A stretch of 30,710 nucleotides of DNA, taken from NCBI GenBank assembly GCA_013813345.1, contig JACCRW010000217.1, positions 1-30,710 of the forward strand, read 5' to 3'. The position numbers were made by a program, and so were the translations under genes. The stretch is from Actinomycetota bacterium (lineage in GTDB: Bacteria; Actinomycetota; Thermoleophilia; Gaiellales; Gaiellaceae). Positions 7,092 through 14,378 of this stretch are shown piece by piece. The notes under the pieces are model-generated. The model did no database searches and was not told where the DNA came from. It worked only from the letters and a program-made list of their open reading frames with translations. Each line of letters opens with the position of its first letter. The first letter of the stretch is position 1.

Positions 7092-7406
7092 TCAGCAGTC
7101 GGCGAGAGCGGAGAGAGCGCGGCAGAGCTCGTTCCGCCGAGCTTCATCCAGTCGCCCGACACGTTGCGTCAGAAACGAACGTCGGATCGGCTGAAGGTTG
7201 TCGAATGTCGCCGCGCAGGGCTCCGGCAGCCCCTCCTGGGGACCTAGGGCTACCTCCGTCGGGATGTCGCGTACCGTCCGTGTCACCGGGGCCACGACGA
7301 GCCAGGTGAGAACGGGGATCCCCTCGTTCCGGGTCACGATCAGGACCGGTCGGCGCTTGTCCTCCGCCTCAGCCCACCAGACCTCACCCTGGGCGGGAGC
7401 GGTCAC
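7092..7406 (-). CDS. Type II toxin, MazF/PemK-like endoribonuclease
   Basis: A 104-aa protein of the MazF/PemK/CcdB-fold family, whose members are mostly sequence-specific mRNA interferases. Family features: N-terminal GEVWWAEAEDKRRPVLIVTRN (the G-x-V-W ... RRPVLV signature with the catalytic Arg region), the central strand VLTWLVVAPVTRTVRDIPTEV, and ATFDNLQPIRRSFLTQRVGRL, matching the family's N-l-d-Q-l-r-x-v-d ... r-x-G-x-L. The GTG start at 7404-7406 overlaps the antitoxin stop as GTGA. A longer open frame upstream of this GTG is only the antitoxin gene read out of frame. Confidence 0.88.
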   Translation of the reverse strand: MTAPAQGEVWWAEAEDKRRPVLIVTRNEGIPVLTWLVVAPVTRTVRDIPTEVALGPQEGLPEPCAATFDNLQPIRRSFLTQRVGRLDEARRNELCRALSALADC

Positions 7407-7651
7407 CAGGACTCGTCGGCGATCATCTTCGTCGTGGCTTCGTCTGTCCAGCCGACTTCGGTTTCGGTCTGCGGCCGGCGGGTGTACCCGTCGACGATCG
7501 ACCGACCGATCCGATGGCGGCGATGACGCTCGATCAAGGTCTCGAGACCGAGGCGGACAGCGGCCGAGCGAGATGCAACGACGCCTTCCTGTACTAGCCG
7601 GTCGACCTCGCGAGCAAGGTTGTCGTCGACCCGCGTAACGATTTGCAGCAT
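7403..7651 (-). CDS. Antitoxin, ribbon-helix-helix (CopG/MazE-like)
   Basis: An 82-aa protein with an N-terminal ribbon-helix-helix DNA-binding domain: the strand LQIVTRVDDNLAREV (about 2-16), then helices VDRLVQEGVVASRSAAVRLGLETLIERHRR (about 16-45). The polar C-terminal part (about 46-82) should wrap the toxin. The start is ATG at 7651. It precedes the toxin and overlaps it by 4 nt, the classic antitoxin-first order. A TATGCT box ends 6 nt before the ATG and a GCAT-C-ATGC palindrome (7664-7672) lies just upstream, fitting autorepression. Confidence 0.85.
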   Translation of the reverse strand: MLQIVTRVDDNLAREVDRLVQEGVVASRSAAVRLGLETLIERHRRHRIGRSIVDGYTRRPQTETEVGWTDEATTKMIADESW

Positions 7652-7657
7652 ACAAAC

Positions 7658-7663
7658 AGCATA
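7658..7663 (-). promoter_or_regulatory. -10 box TATGCT of the antitoxin-toxin operon, leaderless
   Basis: On the minus strand TATGCT is followed by GTTTGT and then the antitoxin ATG (gap 6 nt), so the mRNA should be leaderless. The palindrome GCATCATGC (7664-7672) and an overlapping ATGCAT (7669-7674) directly upstream are plausible antitoxin binding sites. Confidence 0.5.
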
Positions 7664-7936
7664 GCATCATGCATACGGGTTCTCTCTCTGGCGGCTGTCA
7701 GCGTGCTTGTGCGACGGTGACGCGCCTGCTGACCTGAAGGTCGACCGTCCGGCCCGACGAACTGACGCTCCGTCAGGCCAACAGTGGTCTCAAACGAAAG
7801 AGCGACTGTGCTATCGGTGCGAAGCGCGCCACTATCGCTGGAGTGCCGGGCCTGGCTGTGGGCGAGTGCTCAGACGAGCCCGAGCTGCGGTGCATTTCAT
7901 GTCCGCGACCGGTTCCGCTAGTTGCGTCCAGGCGGA

Positions 7937-7942
7937 TACAGT
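7937..7942 (+). promoter_or_regulatory. Candidate -10 box TACAGT of mfd
   Basis: TACAGT would start transcription at about 7949, giving a leader of about 28 nt before ATG 7977. The leader would start with the hairpin 7949-7968. No clear -35 is visible. Confidence 0.45.
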
Positions 7943-7948
7943 ATGCGC

Positions 7949-7968
7949 GCCGGAACCTGCGTTCCGGC
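7949..7968 (+). promoter_or_regulatory. Hairpin in the mfd 5' leader
   Basis: GCCGGAAC and GTTCCGGC form a perfect 8-bp stem around the loop CTGC. It starts at the predicted transcription start and ends 8 nt before the mfd ATG, where a ribosome binding site would lie. It may stabilise the 5' end or limit initiation. Confidence 0.55.
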
Positions 7969-7976
7969 CCTTCGTC

Positions 7977-10900
7977 ATGGACCGGCCAGCCCTTCACATC
8001 TTCGTCCGCGAGCTGCTCGAGCACGAGCGGCTGCGGGCGCTCGCCGCCGCGCTGCCGACGCGCGCCCGCGTCTCCGAGCCCGTGCTGCCGCTGCTGCTCG
8101 CGACGCTGCACGAGCACCTCGACCGCGGGATCGTCTGCCTGCTCCCCGAGGACGCGGACGCTCGCGACGCGGCCGAGGCCGCAGGCTGGTTCGTCGGCGC
8201 CGATCGCGTCGCGCTCTTTCCCGGACGGGGCGTCGGCTGGAGCTCGGGGCTCGAGCCGCCGCCGCATCTCGTCGGTGAGCGGGCTCGCGCCCTCGACGTG
8301 CTCGCGCGAGGCGGGCTCGTCTGCGCCTCCGCGATGGCGGTCGCCGAGGGAATGCCACCGGCGCAGCACCGCCCTGAGCCCGTGCGGCTCGAAGTGGGGG
8401 AGGAGCCCGGCGTGGACGGCCTCTCCGAGGCGTTTGCGCTCGCCGGCTACGAGCGCGTGGATCGCGCCGAGGAGCGCGGCCAGTTCGCGGTCCGCGGCGG
8501 GATCGTCGACGTCTTCCCGACCACGGGCCGCGAGCCGCTCCGCGTCGAGTTCTTCGGCGACGAGATCGAGCAGGTCCGAGTCTTCTCGCCGTTCACGCAG
8601 CGCGCGCTCCATCCGGTCACCGACGCCGTCGTCTACCCGGCAGCGGAGCGGCGGGGCGAGCTCGTCGATCCAAGTAACAGTCTGTTACTTGCCGAGGAGG
8701 GAGCGGCGCCGGTCGTGCCGGCCGATCTCGTCCTCGCCCTCGAGCGCGTCCCCGACTTCATCTGGCAGCCGGAGGAGGTACGCCGCGTCTGGGCGGAGGA
8801 GGGGCTCGACCCGATCGGGCTGAAGGGGACGACCGAGCTCGACCCGTTCCCGCAGTCGCAGCCGTTCGCCTTCGAGGCGCAGCGGCCCGCGCTCGCGGCA
8901 CGTGGTCTCGCCGAGGCAGAGCAGGAGCTCGGCGGCTTCGTCCGCGGCGGCAACCGCGTCGTCGTCGCCTTCCCGCACGGGGGCGAGGCGTTGCGAACGC
9001 AGAACCTGCTTCGGCGGGCCGCCGCGAAGATGCTCGAGCCAGGTGCCGATCTCCCTGAGGAGCCGGAGCTCCTCTTCGCGGTCGCGCCCGCGCGCCGCGG
9101 CTTCGTCTGGCGGGAGCTCGGGCTCGTCCTCCTTCCCGATACCCAGGTCTTCCGGAAGCGGCCGCCGCGGGCCGACCGCCGCCTCGGTCGCGCGCTCGCC
9201 ACCTTCGCCGACCTGCGCACCGGCGACTTCATCGTCCACGCGGATCACGGCGTCGGGAAGCTGCTCGGCTTCGAGACGAAGGAGGTCGCCGGCGTCACGC
9301 GCGACTACCTCTTCGTCGGCTTCCGCGGCGACGACCGGCTCTACGTTCCGCACGAGCAGCTCGGCAAGGTCTCGAAGTACATCGGCGCCGACGCGAGCGC
9401 GCCCACGCTTTCCAAGCTCGGCGGCAAGGCCTGGGCGAACCTGAAGGCGCGTGCCCGCGAGTCGGTGCGCGAGCTGGCGACGGAGCTGATCGGCCTCTAC
9501 GCACAGCGCCAGCAGGCCCCCGGCCACGCCTACGAGCTCGAGAACGAGTGGCTGGAGCGCCTCGAGGCCGAGTTCCCGTACCGCGAAACGGAGGATCAGG
9601 CGCGGGCGATCGAGGCGGTCAAGGAGGACCTCGAAGCCCCGCGGCCGATGGACCGGCTCGTCTGCGGCGACGTCGGCTTCGGCAAGACCGAGGTCGCGGT
9701 GCGCGCCGCTTTCGCAATCGCAGTGAACGGCAAGCAGACGCTCGTCCTCTGCCCGACCACGATCCTCGCCGAGCAGCACTGGAATACGTTCCGCGCCCGC
9801 TACCGCGACTTTCCCGTTCGCGTCGAGATGGTCTCGCGCTTCCGCACTGCGGCCGAGGCGAAGAAGGTGCTGAAGGATTTCGCCGAAGGGAAAGTCGACG
9901 TCCTGATCGGCACCCACAGAATCCTTTCGAGGGACGTGATCCCCAAGGAGCTCGGGCTCGTGATCCTCGACGAGGAGCAGCGCTTCGGCGTCGCCCAGAA
10001 GGAGCTGATCCGCTCGCTGCGACTCGAGGTCGACGTGCTCGCGCTCTCCGCGACGCCCATCCCGCGCACCCTCCACATGTCGCTCTCCGGCCTGCGGGAC
10101 ATCTCGATCATCGAGACGCCGCCGGAGGGGCGCCGCCCGATCCGGACGACCGTCGGCGAGTACGACGAGGAGCTGATCCGAACCGCGCTCGAGCGCGAGG
10201 TCGAGCGCGGCGGCCAGGCCTTCTACCTCCATAACCGGGTGGAGTCGATCGAGGAGGCGGCCGAGAAGCTGCAGCAGCTCTGCCCGAAGCTCCGCTTCAT
10301 CGTCGCGCACGGGAAGATGCGCGAGCGCGAGCTGGAGGAGAAGATGCACGCGTTCCTGCGCAACGATGCCGACGTCCTCGTCTCGACGACGATCATCGAG
10401 TCGGGGATCGACATCCCGCAGGCGAACACACTGATCGTCGAGCGCGCCGACATGCTCGGGCTGGCCCAGCTCTACCAGATCCGAGGGCGAGTCGGCCGCT
10501 CGGACGTGACCGCCCACGCGTACCTGCTCTATCCCGACGCGCAGGAGCTGACCCCGGAGGCGCGCGCCCGGCTCTCGACGCTCGCCGATCACACCGAGCT
10601 CGGCGCCGGCTTCCAGATTGCGATGCGTGACCTCGAGATCCGCGGCGCCGGCGACCTGCTCGGCGCCGAGCAGTCCGGGCACGTCGCCGCGCTGGGCTTC
10701 GAGCTCTACGTCGAGATGCTCGCCGAGGCCGTGGCCGAGCTCCAGGGGCAGCGCCGGCTCGCGACGAGGCCGGTCAGAGTCGACGCGCGCGTCGATGCCT
10801 ACGTGCCCGCGACCTACGTCGCCTCGGAGGCGCTCAAGATCGACATCCACCGCCGGCTCGCGCTCGCGGAGACCGACGACGAGCTCCGCGAGCTGCACGC

Positions 10901-11192
10901 GGCGCTCGAGGACCGCTACGGCCCCGTGCCCGAGCCGGTCGAGCACCTGTTCGCGATCCAGGAAGCGAAGCTCAAGCTCGCGCGCCTCGGCGCGGACTAC
11001 CTGATCTTCCGCGGCGGCCGGGCCACCGTCGGGCCGCTTGTGCTCGGCTCCTCCGAGCTGCGCGCCTTGCGCGACGTCTCGGACACGGCCGTCTACACGA
11101 GCGCGAAGCGAGAGGTGAGCCGGCGGACCGAGGCGCTGACCGGGGCGATCGACCTCGTCGACGCGCTGGTAACCGCGCGCCAGGCCGCATAG
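7977..11192 (+). CDS. mfd: Transcription-repair coupling factor Mfd
   Basis: Mfd removes RNA polymerase stalled at DNA lesions using ATP-driven translocation and recruits UvrA. From ATG 7977 it is 1071 aa, within the usual 1100-1200 range. The N-terminal UvrB-homology region has RGGIVDVFP and PLRVEFFGDEIEQVRVF. The CarD-like RNA polymerase-interaction domain starts near residue 413 (GDFIVHADHGVGKLLGFE). The RecG-like translocase has Walker A GDVGFGKTE (about 563-571), DEEQRFG (about 663) and LSATPIPRTLHMSLSG. The second RecA lobe has IIESGIDIPQANTLIVERAD and QIRGRVGRS. The C-terminal domain ends in VTARQAA. An in-frame extension from 7707 is possible, but its Cys/Arg-rich sequence lacks Mfd similarity. 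A dispersed palindrome lies inside the frame at about residues 232-238. Confidence 0.95.
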   Translation: MDRPALHIFVRELLEHERLRALAAALPTRARVSEPVLPLLLATLHEHLDRGIVCLLPEDADARDAAEAAGWFVGADRVALFPGRGVGWSSGLEPPPHLVGERARALDVLARGGLVCASAMAVAEGMPPAQHRPEPVRLEVGEEPGVDGLSEAFALAGYERVDRAEERGQFAVRGGIVDVFPTTGREPLRVEFFGDEIEQVRVFSPFTQRALHPVTDAVVYPAAERRGELVDPSNSLLLAEEGAAPVVPADLVLALERVPDFIWQPEEVRRVWAEEGLDPIGLKGTTELDPFPQSQPFAFEAQRPALAARGLAEAEQELGGFVRGGNRVVVAFPHGGEALRTQNLLRRAAAKMLEPGADLPEEPELLFAVAPARRGFVWRELGLVLLPDTQVFRKRPPRADRRLGRALATFADLRTGDFIVHADHGVGKLLGFETKEVAGVTRDYLFVGFRGDDRLYVPHEQLGKVSKYIGADASAPTLSKLGGKAWANLKARARESVRELATELIGLYAQRQQAPGHAYELENEWLERLEAEFPYRETEDQARAIEAVKEDLEAPRPMDRLVCGDVGFGKTEVAVRAAFAIAVNGKQTLVLCPTTILAEQHWNTFRARYRDFPVRVEMVSRFRTAAEAKKVLKDFAEGKVDVLIGTHRILSRDVIPKELGLVILDEEQRFGVAQKELIRSLRLEVDVLALSATPIPRTLHMSLSGLRDISIIETPPEGRRPIRTTVGEYDEELIRTALEREVERGGQAFYLHNRVESIEEAAEKLQQLCPKLRFIVAHGKMRERELEEKMHAFLRNDADVLVSTTIIESGIDIPQANTLIVERADMLGLAQLYQIRGRVGRSDVTAHAYLLYPDAQELTPEARARLSTLADHTELGAGFQIAMRDLEIRGAGDLLGAEQSGHVAALGFELYVEMLAEAVAELQGQRRLATRPVRVDARVDAYVPATYVASEALKIDIHRRLALAETDDELRELHAALEDRYGPVPEPVEHLFAIQEAKLKLARLGADYLIFRGGRATVGPLVLGSSELRALRDVSDTAVYTSAKREVSRRTEALTGAIDLVDALVTARQAA
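8671..8691. repeat. 21-nt palindrome, copy 2, inside the mfd coding sequence
   Basis: Left arm CAAGTAACAG, centre T, right arm CTGTTACTTG, perfectly symmetrical. It matches copy 1 (1047-1067) except at two central positions, and both are flanked by C on the left and CCG on the right. In the mfd frame it is read as PSNSLLL and uses AGT, TTA and CTT codons, all odd for this genome. It lies in a variable linker of the UvrB-like region. Confidence 0.85.
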
Positions 11193-11221
11193 ACGCAGTT
11201 TGTGTACCGCGCGTTAAGGGC

Positions 11222-11247
11222 CGCGGCCACTTTTCGGGCCGGCCGCG
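11222..11247 (+). terminator. Weak hairpin after mfd
   Basis: CGCGGCC (11222-11228) and GGCCGCG (11241-11247) form a 7-bp stem with a 12-nt loop that contains TTTTC. It starts 30 nt after the mfd stop and ends before the next promoter. There is no T-tract after it, so termination is only a guess. Confidence 0.25.
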
Positions 11248-11255
11248 ACCCTGGC

Positions 11256-11261
11256 TACACT
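11256..11261 (+). promoter_or_regulatory. -10 box TACACT of the parvulin lipoprotein gene
   Basis: The TGGCTACACTGGCC context here is identical to that before the L,D-transpeptidase gene (29324). It lies 38 nt before ATG 11300, so this gene should have a short leader. GGAG at 11284-11287 may be its ribosome binding site. Confidence 0.5.
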
Positions 11262-11299
11262 GGCCTGCGACCTCGACTGCACTGGAGTACTCCTTACCG

Positions 11300-12310
11300 A
11301 TGAAGACCTCACGCCTGCTTCTTCTCCCTGCTCTCGCCCTCGCGCTTTTCGCCGCCGGTTGCGGTGGCGACGACGAAGTCCCGAAGGACGCCGTGGCCGT
11401 CGTCGACGGCGAGAAAGTGGCCAGATCCGACTACCAGGCCATCATCAACCAGTCGAAGAAGAGCTACAAGGATCAGAAGCGGGAGTTCCCGGCGGCGGGC
11501 TCGCAGGAGTTCCAGACCCTGAAGAACCAGGTGGTCCAGTTCCTCGTCCAGCGTGTCGAGTTCGAGCAGCAGGCCGAAAACCTGGAGATCGAAGTGACCG
11601 AGAAGCAGGTCGACGCCCGGCTCGCGCAGATCAAGAAGCAGTACTTCGGCGGCGATGCCAAGAAGTACGAGAAGCAGCTCCGCGACCAGGGCCTCTCCGA
11701 CGCGCAGGTGCGCAAGGACATTCGCTCCCAGATCCTGAACGAGAAGATCTTCAACAAGGTGACCGCCGACGTAAAGATCGACGACAAGGCGATCTCCGAC
11801 TACTACGAGAAGAACCAGGCTCAGTACAGCCAGCCGGAGAGCCGAGAGGTGCGCCACATCCTCGTCAAGACGCGCCCCGAGGCGAGTCGGATCTATGACC
11901 AGCTCAAGGACGGCGCCGACTTCGACGCGCTCGCGAAGAAGGTGTCGCTGGACACCGGCTCGAAGGCGAACGGGGGCAAGCTGACGGTCTCGAGGGGCCA
12001 GACCGTGGCGCCGTTCGACATGACCGCGTTCCTGCTCGAGAACAACGCCATCTCGCGGCCCATCAAGACCGAGTTCGGCTTCCACATCATCCAGCCGCTC
12101 AAGCAGGCGACGGCGGCCAAGGTGACGCCCCTCGCGGATGTGAAGGAGTCGATCCGCCAGCAACTCCGGCAGACGAAGAAGAACGAGGCGATGACGAAGT
12201 GGGTGGACGACCTGAAGAAGGAGTACGAGGATCAGGTCTCGTACGCGATCGGCTTTACTCCGCCGCCGGCCGGAACGACGGGCGCGACGACGACCAACGC
12301 AGAGGAGTAA
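11300..12310 (+). CDS. Peptidyl-prolyl isomerase lipoprotein (SurA/PrsA-like, parvulin domain)
   Basis: A secreted foldase anchored to the outer face of the cytoplasmic membrane. 336 aa. The lipoprotein signal peptide MKTSRLLLLP-ALALALFAAG is followed by Cys21 (lipobox FAAGC) and a GGDDE linker. A SurA_N-like helical chaperone region (about 31-170) begins AVAVVDGEKVARSDYQ. The parvulin rotamase domain (about 182-272) has the typical VRHILVK (His186), a FDALAKKVSLD stretch, GGKLT and the closing TEFGFHIIQ. A Thr-rich tail follows. It lies between mfd and mazG, the place of the lipoprotein gene lpqU in the mycobacterial order, though the domain here is clearly parvulin-like. It joins mazG through TAATG. 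Confidence 0.9.
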   Translation: MKTSRLLLLPALALALFAAGCGGDDEVPKDAVAVVDGEKVARSDYQAIINQSKKSYKDQKREFPAAGSQEFQTLKNQVVQFLVQRVEFEQQAENLEIEVTEKQVDARLAQIKKQYFGGDAKKYEKQLRDQGLSDAQVRKDIRSQILNEKIFNKVTADVKIDDKAISDYYEKNQAQYSQPESREVRHILVKTRPEASRIYDQLKDGADFDALAKKVSLDTGSKANGGKLTVSRGQTVAPFDMTAFLLENNAISRPIKTEFGFHIIQPLKQATAAKVTPLADVKESIRQQLRQTKKNEAMTKWVDDLKKEYEDQVSYAIGFTPPPAGTTGATTTNAEE

Positions 12311-13101
12311 TGGCCTCGGCGGAGGCGCTCGGCGAGCTCGAGGAGCTGACGCGGCGGCTGCGACGGGACTGTCCGTGGGATCGCGAGCAGACGGCGCTAA
12401 CGATCGTCCCCCACACGATCGAGGAGGCCTACGAGGTCGCGGACGCGGCGGCGGGAGGCGATCCGGCGAAGCTGCTCGACGAGCTCGGCGATCTCCTCTT
12501 CCAGGTCACCTTTCTCGCTCTGCTCCTGGAGGAGCGCGGGGAGGGCGATCTCGAGCAGGTTGCGCGGGCGGTACACGCGAAGCTCGTCCGACGGCACCCG
12601 CACGTCTTCGGCGAGGCGGAGGCGAAGACCGCGGAGCGGGTGCGCGAGCGCTGGGAGGCTCTGAAGACCGAGCAGGAGGGGCGCGAGGGCGTCTTCCACG
12701 ACGTTCCGGCCTCGCTTCCCGCTCTTGCCCTCGCCCGGAAGGTGCAGCGGCGCGCAGCCGCCGTCGGCTTCGAGTATCCCGATCTCGCCGGCGCCCTCGC
12801 CGATCTCGACGAGGAGCTCGCCGAGCTGAAGGCTGAGTTGCGCGACAGGCCCGAGCCTATGCCGGAGCTGCCGCCCGATCCCGGGCAGGCCGCGGAGCTC
12901 GGCGACCTGCTCTTTGCCGCGGTCAACGTCGCCCGCCGGCTGAACGCCGATCCCGAGCTCGAGCTTCGCGCCGCCACCGCGCGCTTTCGCAGCCGCGTCG
13001 AAGAGGCCGAGCGCCGCGCCGCGAGCGCTGGGGAGAACTGGCTCGAGCTGCCGCTCGCCCAGCAAGACCGCTACTTCGATCTCGCCAAGGAGGCTGAATG
13101 A
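12310..13101 (+). CDS. mazG: Nucleoside triphosphate pyrophosphohydrolase MazG
   Basis: MazG hydrolyses (d)NTPs to monophosphates and pyrophosphate and cleans damaged nucleotides from the pool. 263 aa, the same length as E. coli MazG, with two MazG domains. The first has CPWDREQT (21-28) and the Mg-binding ExxE ... ExxD set (Glu39/Glu42 in IEEAYE; Glu58/Asp61 in DELGDLLF). The second repeats it as DEELAELKAE and ELGDLLFAAVNVARRL. The start ATG 12310 shares its A with the upstream stop (TAATG), so translation is probably coupled. Its stop overlaps eno by 4 nt. The order mfd-mazG-lpqU-eno in Mycobacterium supports the call. Confidence 0.95.
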   Translation: MASAEALGELEELTRRLRRDCPWDREQTALTIVPHTIEEAYEVADAAAGGDPAKLLDELGDLLFQVTFLALLLEERGEGDLEQVARAVHAKLVRRHPHVFGEAEAKTAERVRERWEALKTEQEGREGVFHDVPASLPALALARKVQRRAAAVGFEYPDLAGALADLDEELAELKAELRDRPEPMPELPPDPGQAAELGDLLFAAVNVARRLNADPELELRAATARFRSRVEEAERRAASAGENWLELPLAQQDRYFDLAKEAE

Positions 13102-14372
13102 GCGCCAGGATCGTGGCAGTCCGCGGCCGCCAGATCCTCGACTCGCGAGGAAACCCGACGGTCGAGGTGGACGTCGAGCTCGAGTCGGGCGCCCGGGGAC
13201 GCGCGGCCGTTCCCTCCGGGGCCTCGACTGGAGTGCACGAGGCGGTCGAGCTCCGCGACGGAAGTGCTGCGTACGGCGGCAAGGGCGTGACGCAGGCGAT
13301 TGCGAACGTTGGCGGCGAGCTCGCGCAGGCCGTCGCCGGCATCGACGCAGCCGACCAGCGGACGCTCGACGAGCGCCTGATCGAGGCGGACGGCAGCCCG
13401 AACAAGGGCAGGTTGGGCGCCAACGCGATCCTCGGCGTCTCGATGGCCGCCGCGAAGGCCGCTGCCGCAGACGCGGGCCTGCCGCTCTACCGCCACCTCG
13501 GCGGGGAGAGCGCGGCGACGCTACCCGTCCCGATGCTGAATGTGATCAACGGCGGCGTGCACGCGGACAACTCGATCGAGCTGCAGGAGTTCATGGTCGT
13601 GCCGGTCGAGGCGACGAGCTTCGGCGAAGGGTTGCGGCTGGGCGTCGAGGTCTATCACTCGTTGAAGCAGGTGCTGTCCGAGCGGGGGCTCTCGACGCTC
13701 GTTGGCGACGAGGGAGGGTTCGCGCCCGACCTCGAGTCGAGCGAGGCGGCAATCGACGTGATCCTCGAGGCGGCGGAGCGCGCCGGTCACCGAGAGCGGA
13801 TCGCGATCGCGCTCGACCCGGCCACGAGCGAGGTCTTCGAAGACGGCGCCTACCGCTTCGAGGGCCGCGAGCAGACGAGCGCTGAGATGCCGGCCTTCTG
13901 GGCGGAGCTCTGCGACCACTACCCGATCGTCTCGATCGAAGACGGCCTCGCCGAGGACGACTGGGACGCGTGGCAGGCGCTGACGAAAGAGGTCGGCGAC
14001 CGCGTCCAGCTCGTCGGCGACGACCTCTTCGTCACGAACCCGGAGCGGCTGCGCGAGGGAATCGAGCGCGGCGTCGGCAACTCGATCCTCGTCAAGGTGA
14101 ACCAGATCGGGACGCTGACCGAGACGATCGAGGCCGTCCGGCTCGCGCACGAGCACGGCTACACCGCAGTGATGTCTCACCGGTCGGGAGAGACCGAGGA
14201 CGCGACGATCGCCGACCTCGCCGTCGCGCTCGGCACCGGCCAGATCAAGACCGGCGCGCCGGCCCGCTCCGACCGCACCGCGAAGTACAACCGCCTCCTC
14301 CGGATTGAGGAGGAACTCGGCGAGCGAGCGGTGTATCCGGGTTGGTCCGCGTTTCCCCGCTCGCGAAGGTAG
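13098..14372 (+). CDS. eno: Enolase
   Basis: Converts 2-phosphoglycerate to phosphoenolpyruvate in glycolysis. 424 aa, normal for bacterial enolase. Family motifs in order: ARQILDSRGNPTVEV-type N-terminus (here RGRQILDSRGNPTVEVDVEL), flexible active-site loop PSGASTG, VGDEGGFAPDL (catalytic Glu), metal ligands in IALDPATSEVF, SIEDGLAEDDW and LVGDDLFVTN, catalytic Lys in LVKVNQIGT, and SHRSGETEDATIADLAVALG then GQIKTGAPARSDRTAKYNRLLRIEEELG. ATG 13098 overlaps the mazG stop (ATGA). It ends 6 nt before the convergent peroxidase gene. Confidence 0.97.
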   Translation: MSARIVAVRGRQILDSRGNPTVEVDVELESGARGRAAVPSGASTGVHEAVELRDGSAAYGGKGVTQAIANVGGELAQAVAGIDAADQRTLDERLIEADGSPNKGRLGANAILGVSMAAAKAAAADAGLPLYRHLGGESAATLPVPMLNVINGGVHADNSIELQEFMVVPVEATSFGEGLRLGVEVYHSLKQVLSERGLSTLVGDEGGFAPDLESSEAAIDVILEAAERAGHRERIAIALDPATSEVFEDGAYRFEGREQTSAEMPAFWAELCDHYPIVSIEDGLAEDDWDAWQALTKEVGDRVQLVGDDLFVTNPERLREGIERGVGNSILVKVNQIGTLTETIEAVRLAHEHGYTAVMSHRSGETEDATIADLAVALGTGQIKTGAPARSDRTAKYNRLLRIEEELGERAVYPGWSAFPRSRR

Positions 14373-14378
14373 TCGGCC

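Larger units (their letters stand above)
7664..7976. other. Intergenic region without a recognisable gene, possibly a relic
   Basis: This stretch of about 310 bp separates the toxin-antitoxin pair from mfd. An open frame continuous with mfd crosses it from 7707, but its translation (Cys- and Arg-rich, no Mfd similarity) does not look like a protein. The base composition is less GC-rich than the neighbours. The right end carries the mfd promoter and a leader hairpin. No tRNA-like or known RNA pattern was seen. It may be a decayed insertion that arrived with the toxin-antitoxin pair. Confidence 0.4.

Noticed and set aside
7707..7976. N-terminal extension of Mfd
   Set aside because: The in-frame sequence is Cys/Arg-rich without Mfd similarity, and a promoter-like box and hairpin lie inside it just before ATG 7977.
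8685..10946. 753-codon minus-strand frame opposite mfd
   Set aside because: Shadow of mfd with biased Leu/Arg/Glu content and no recognisable domain.
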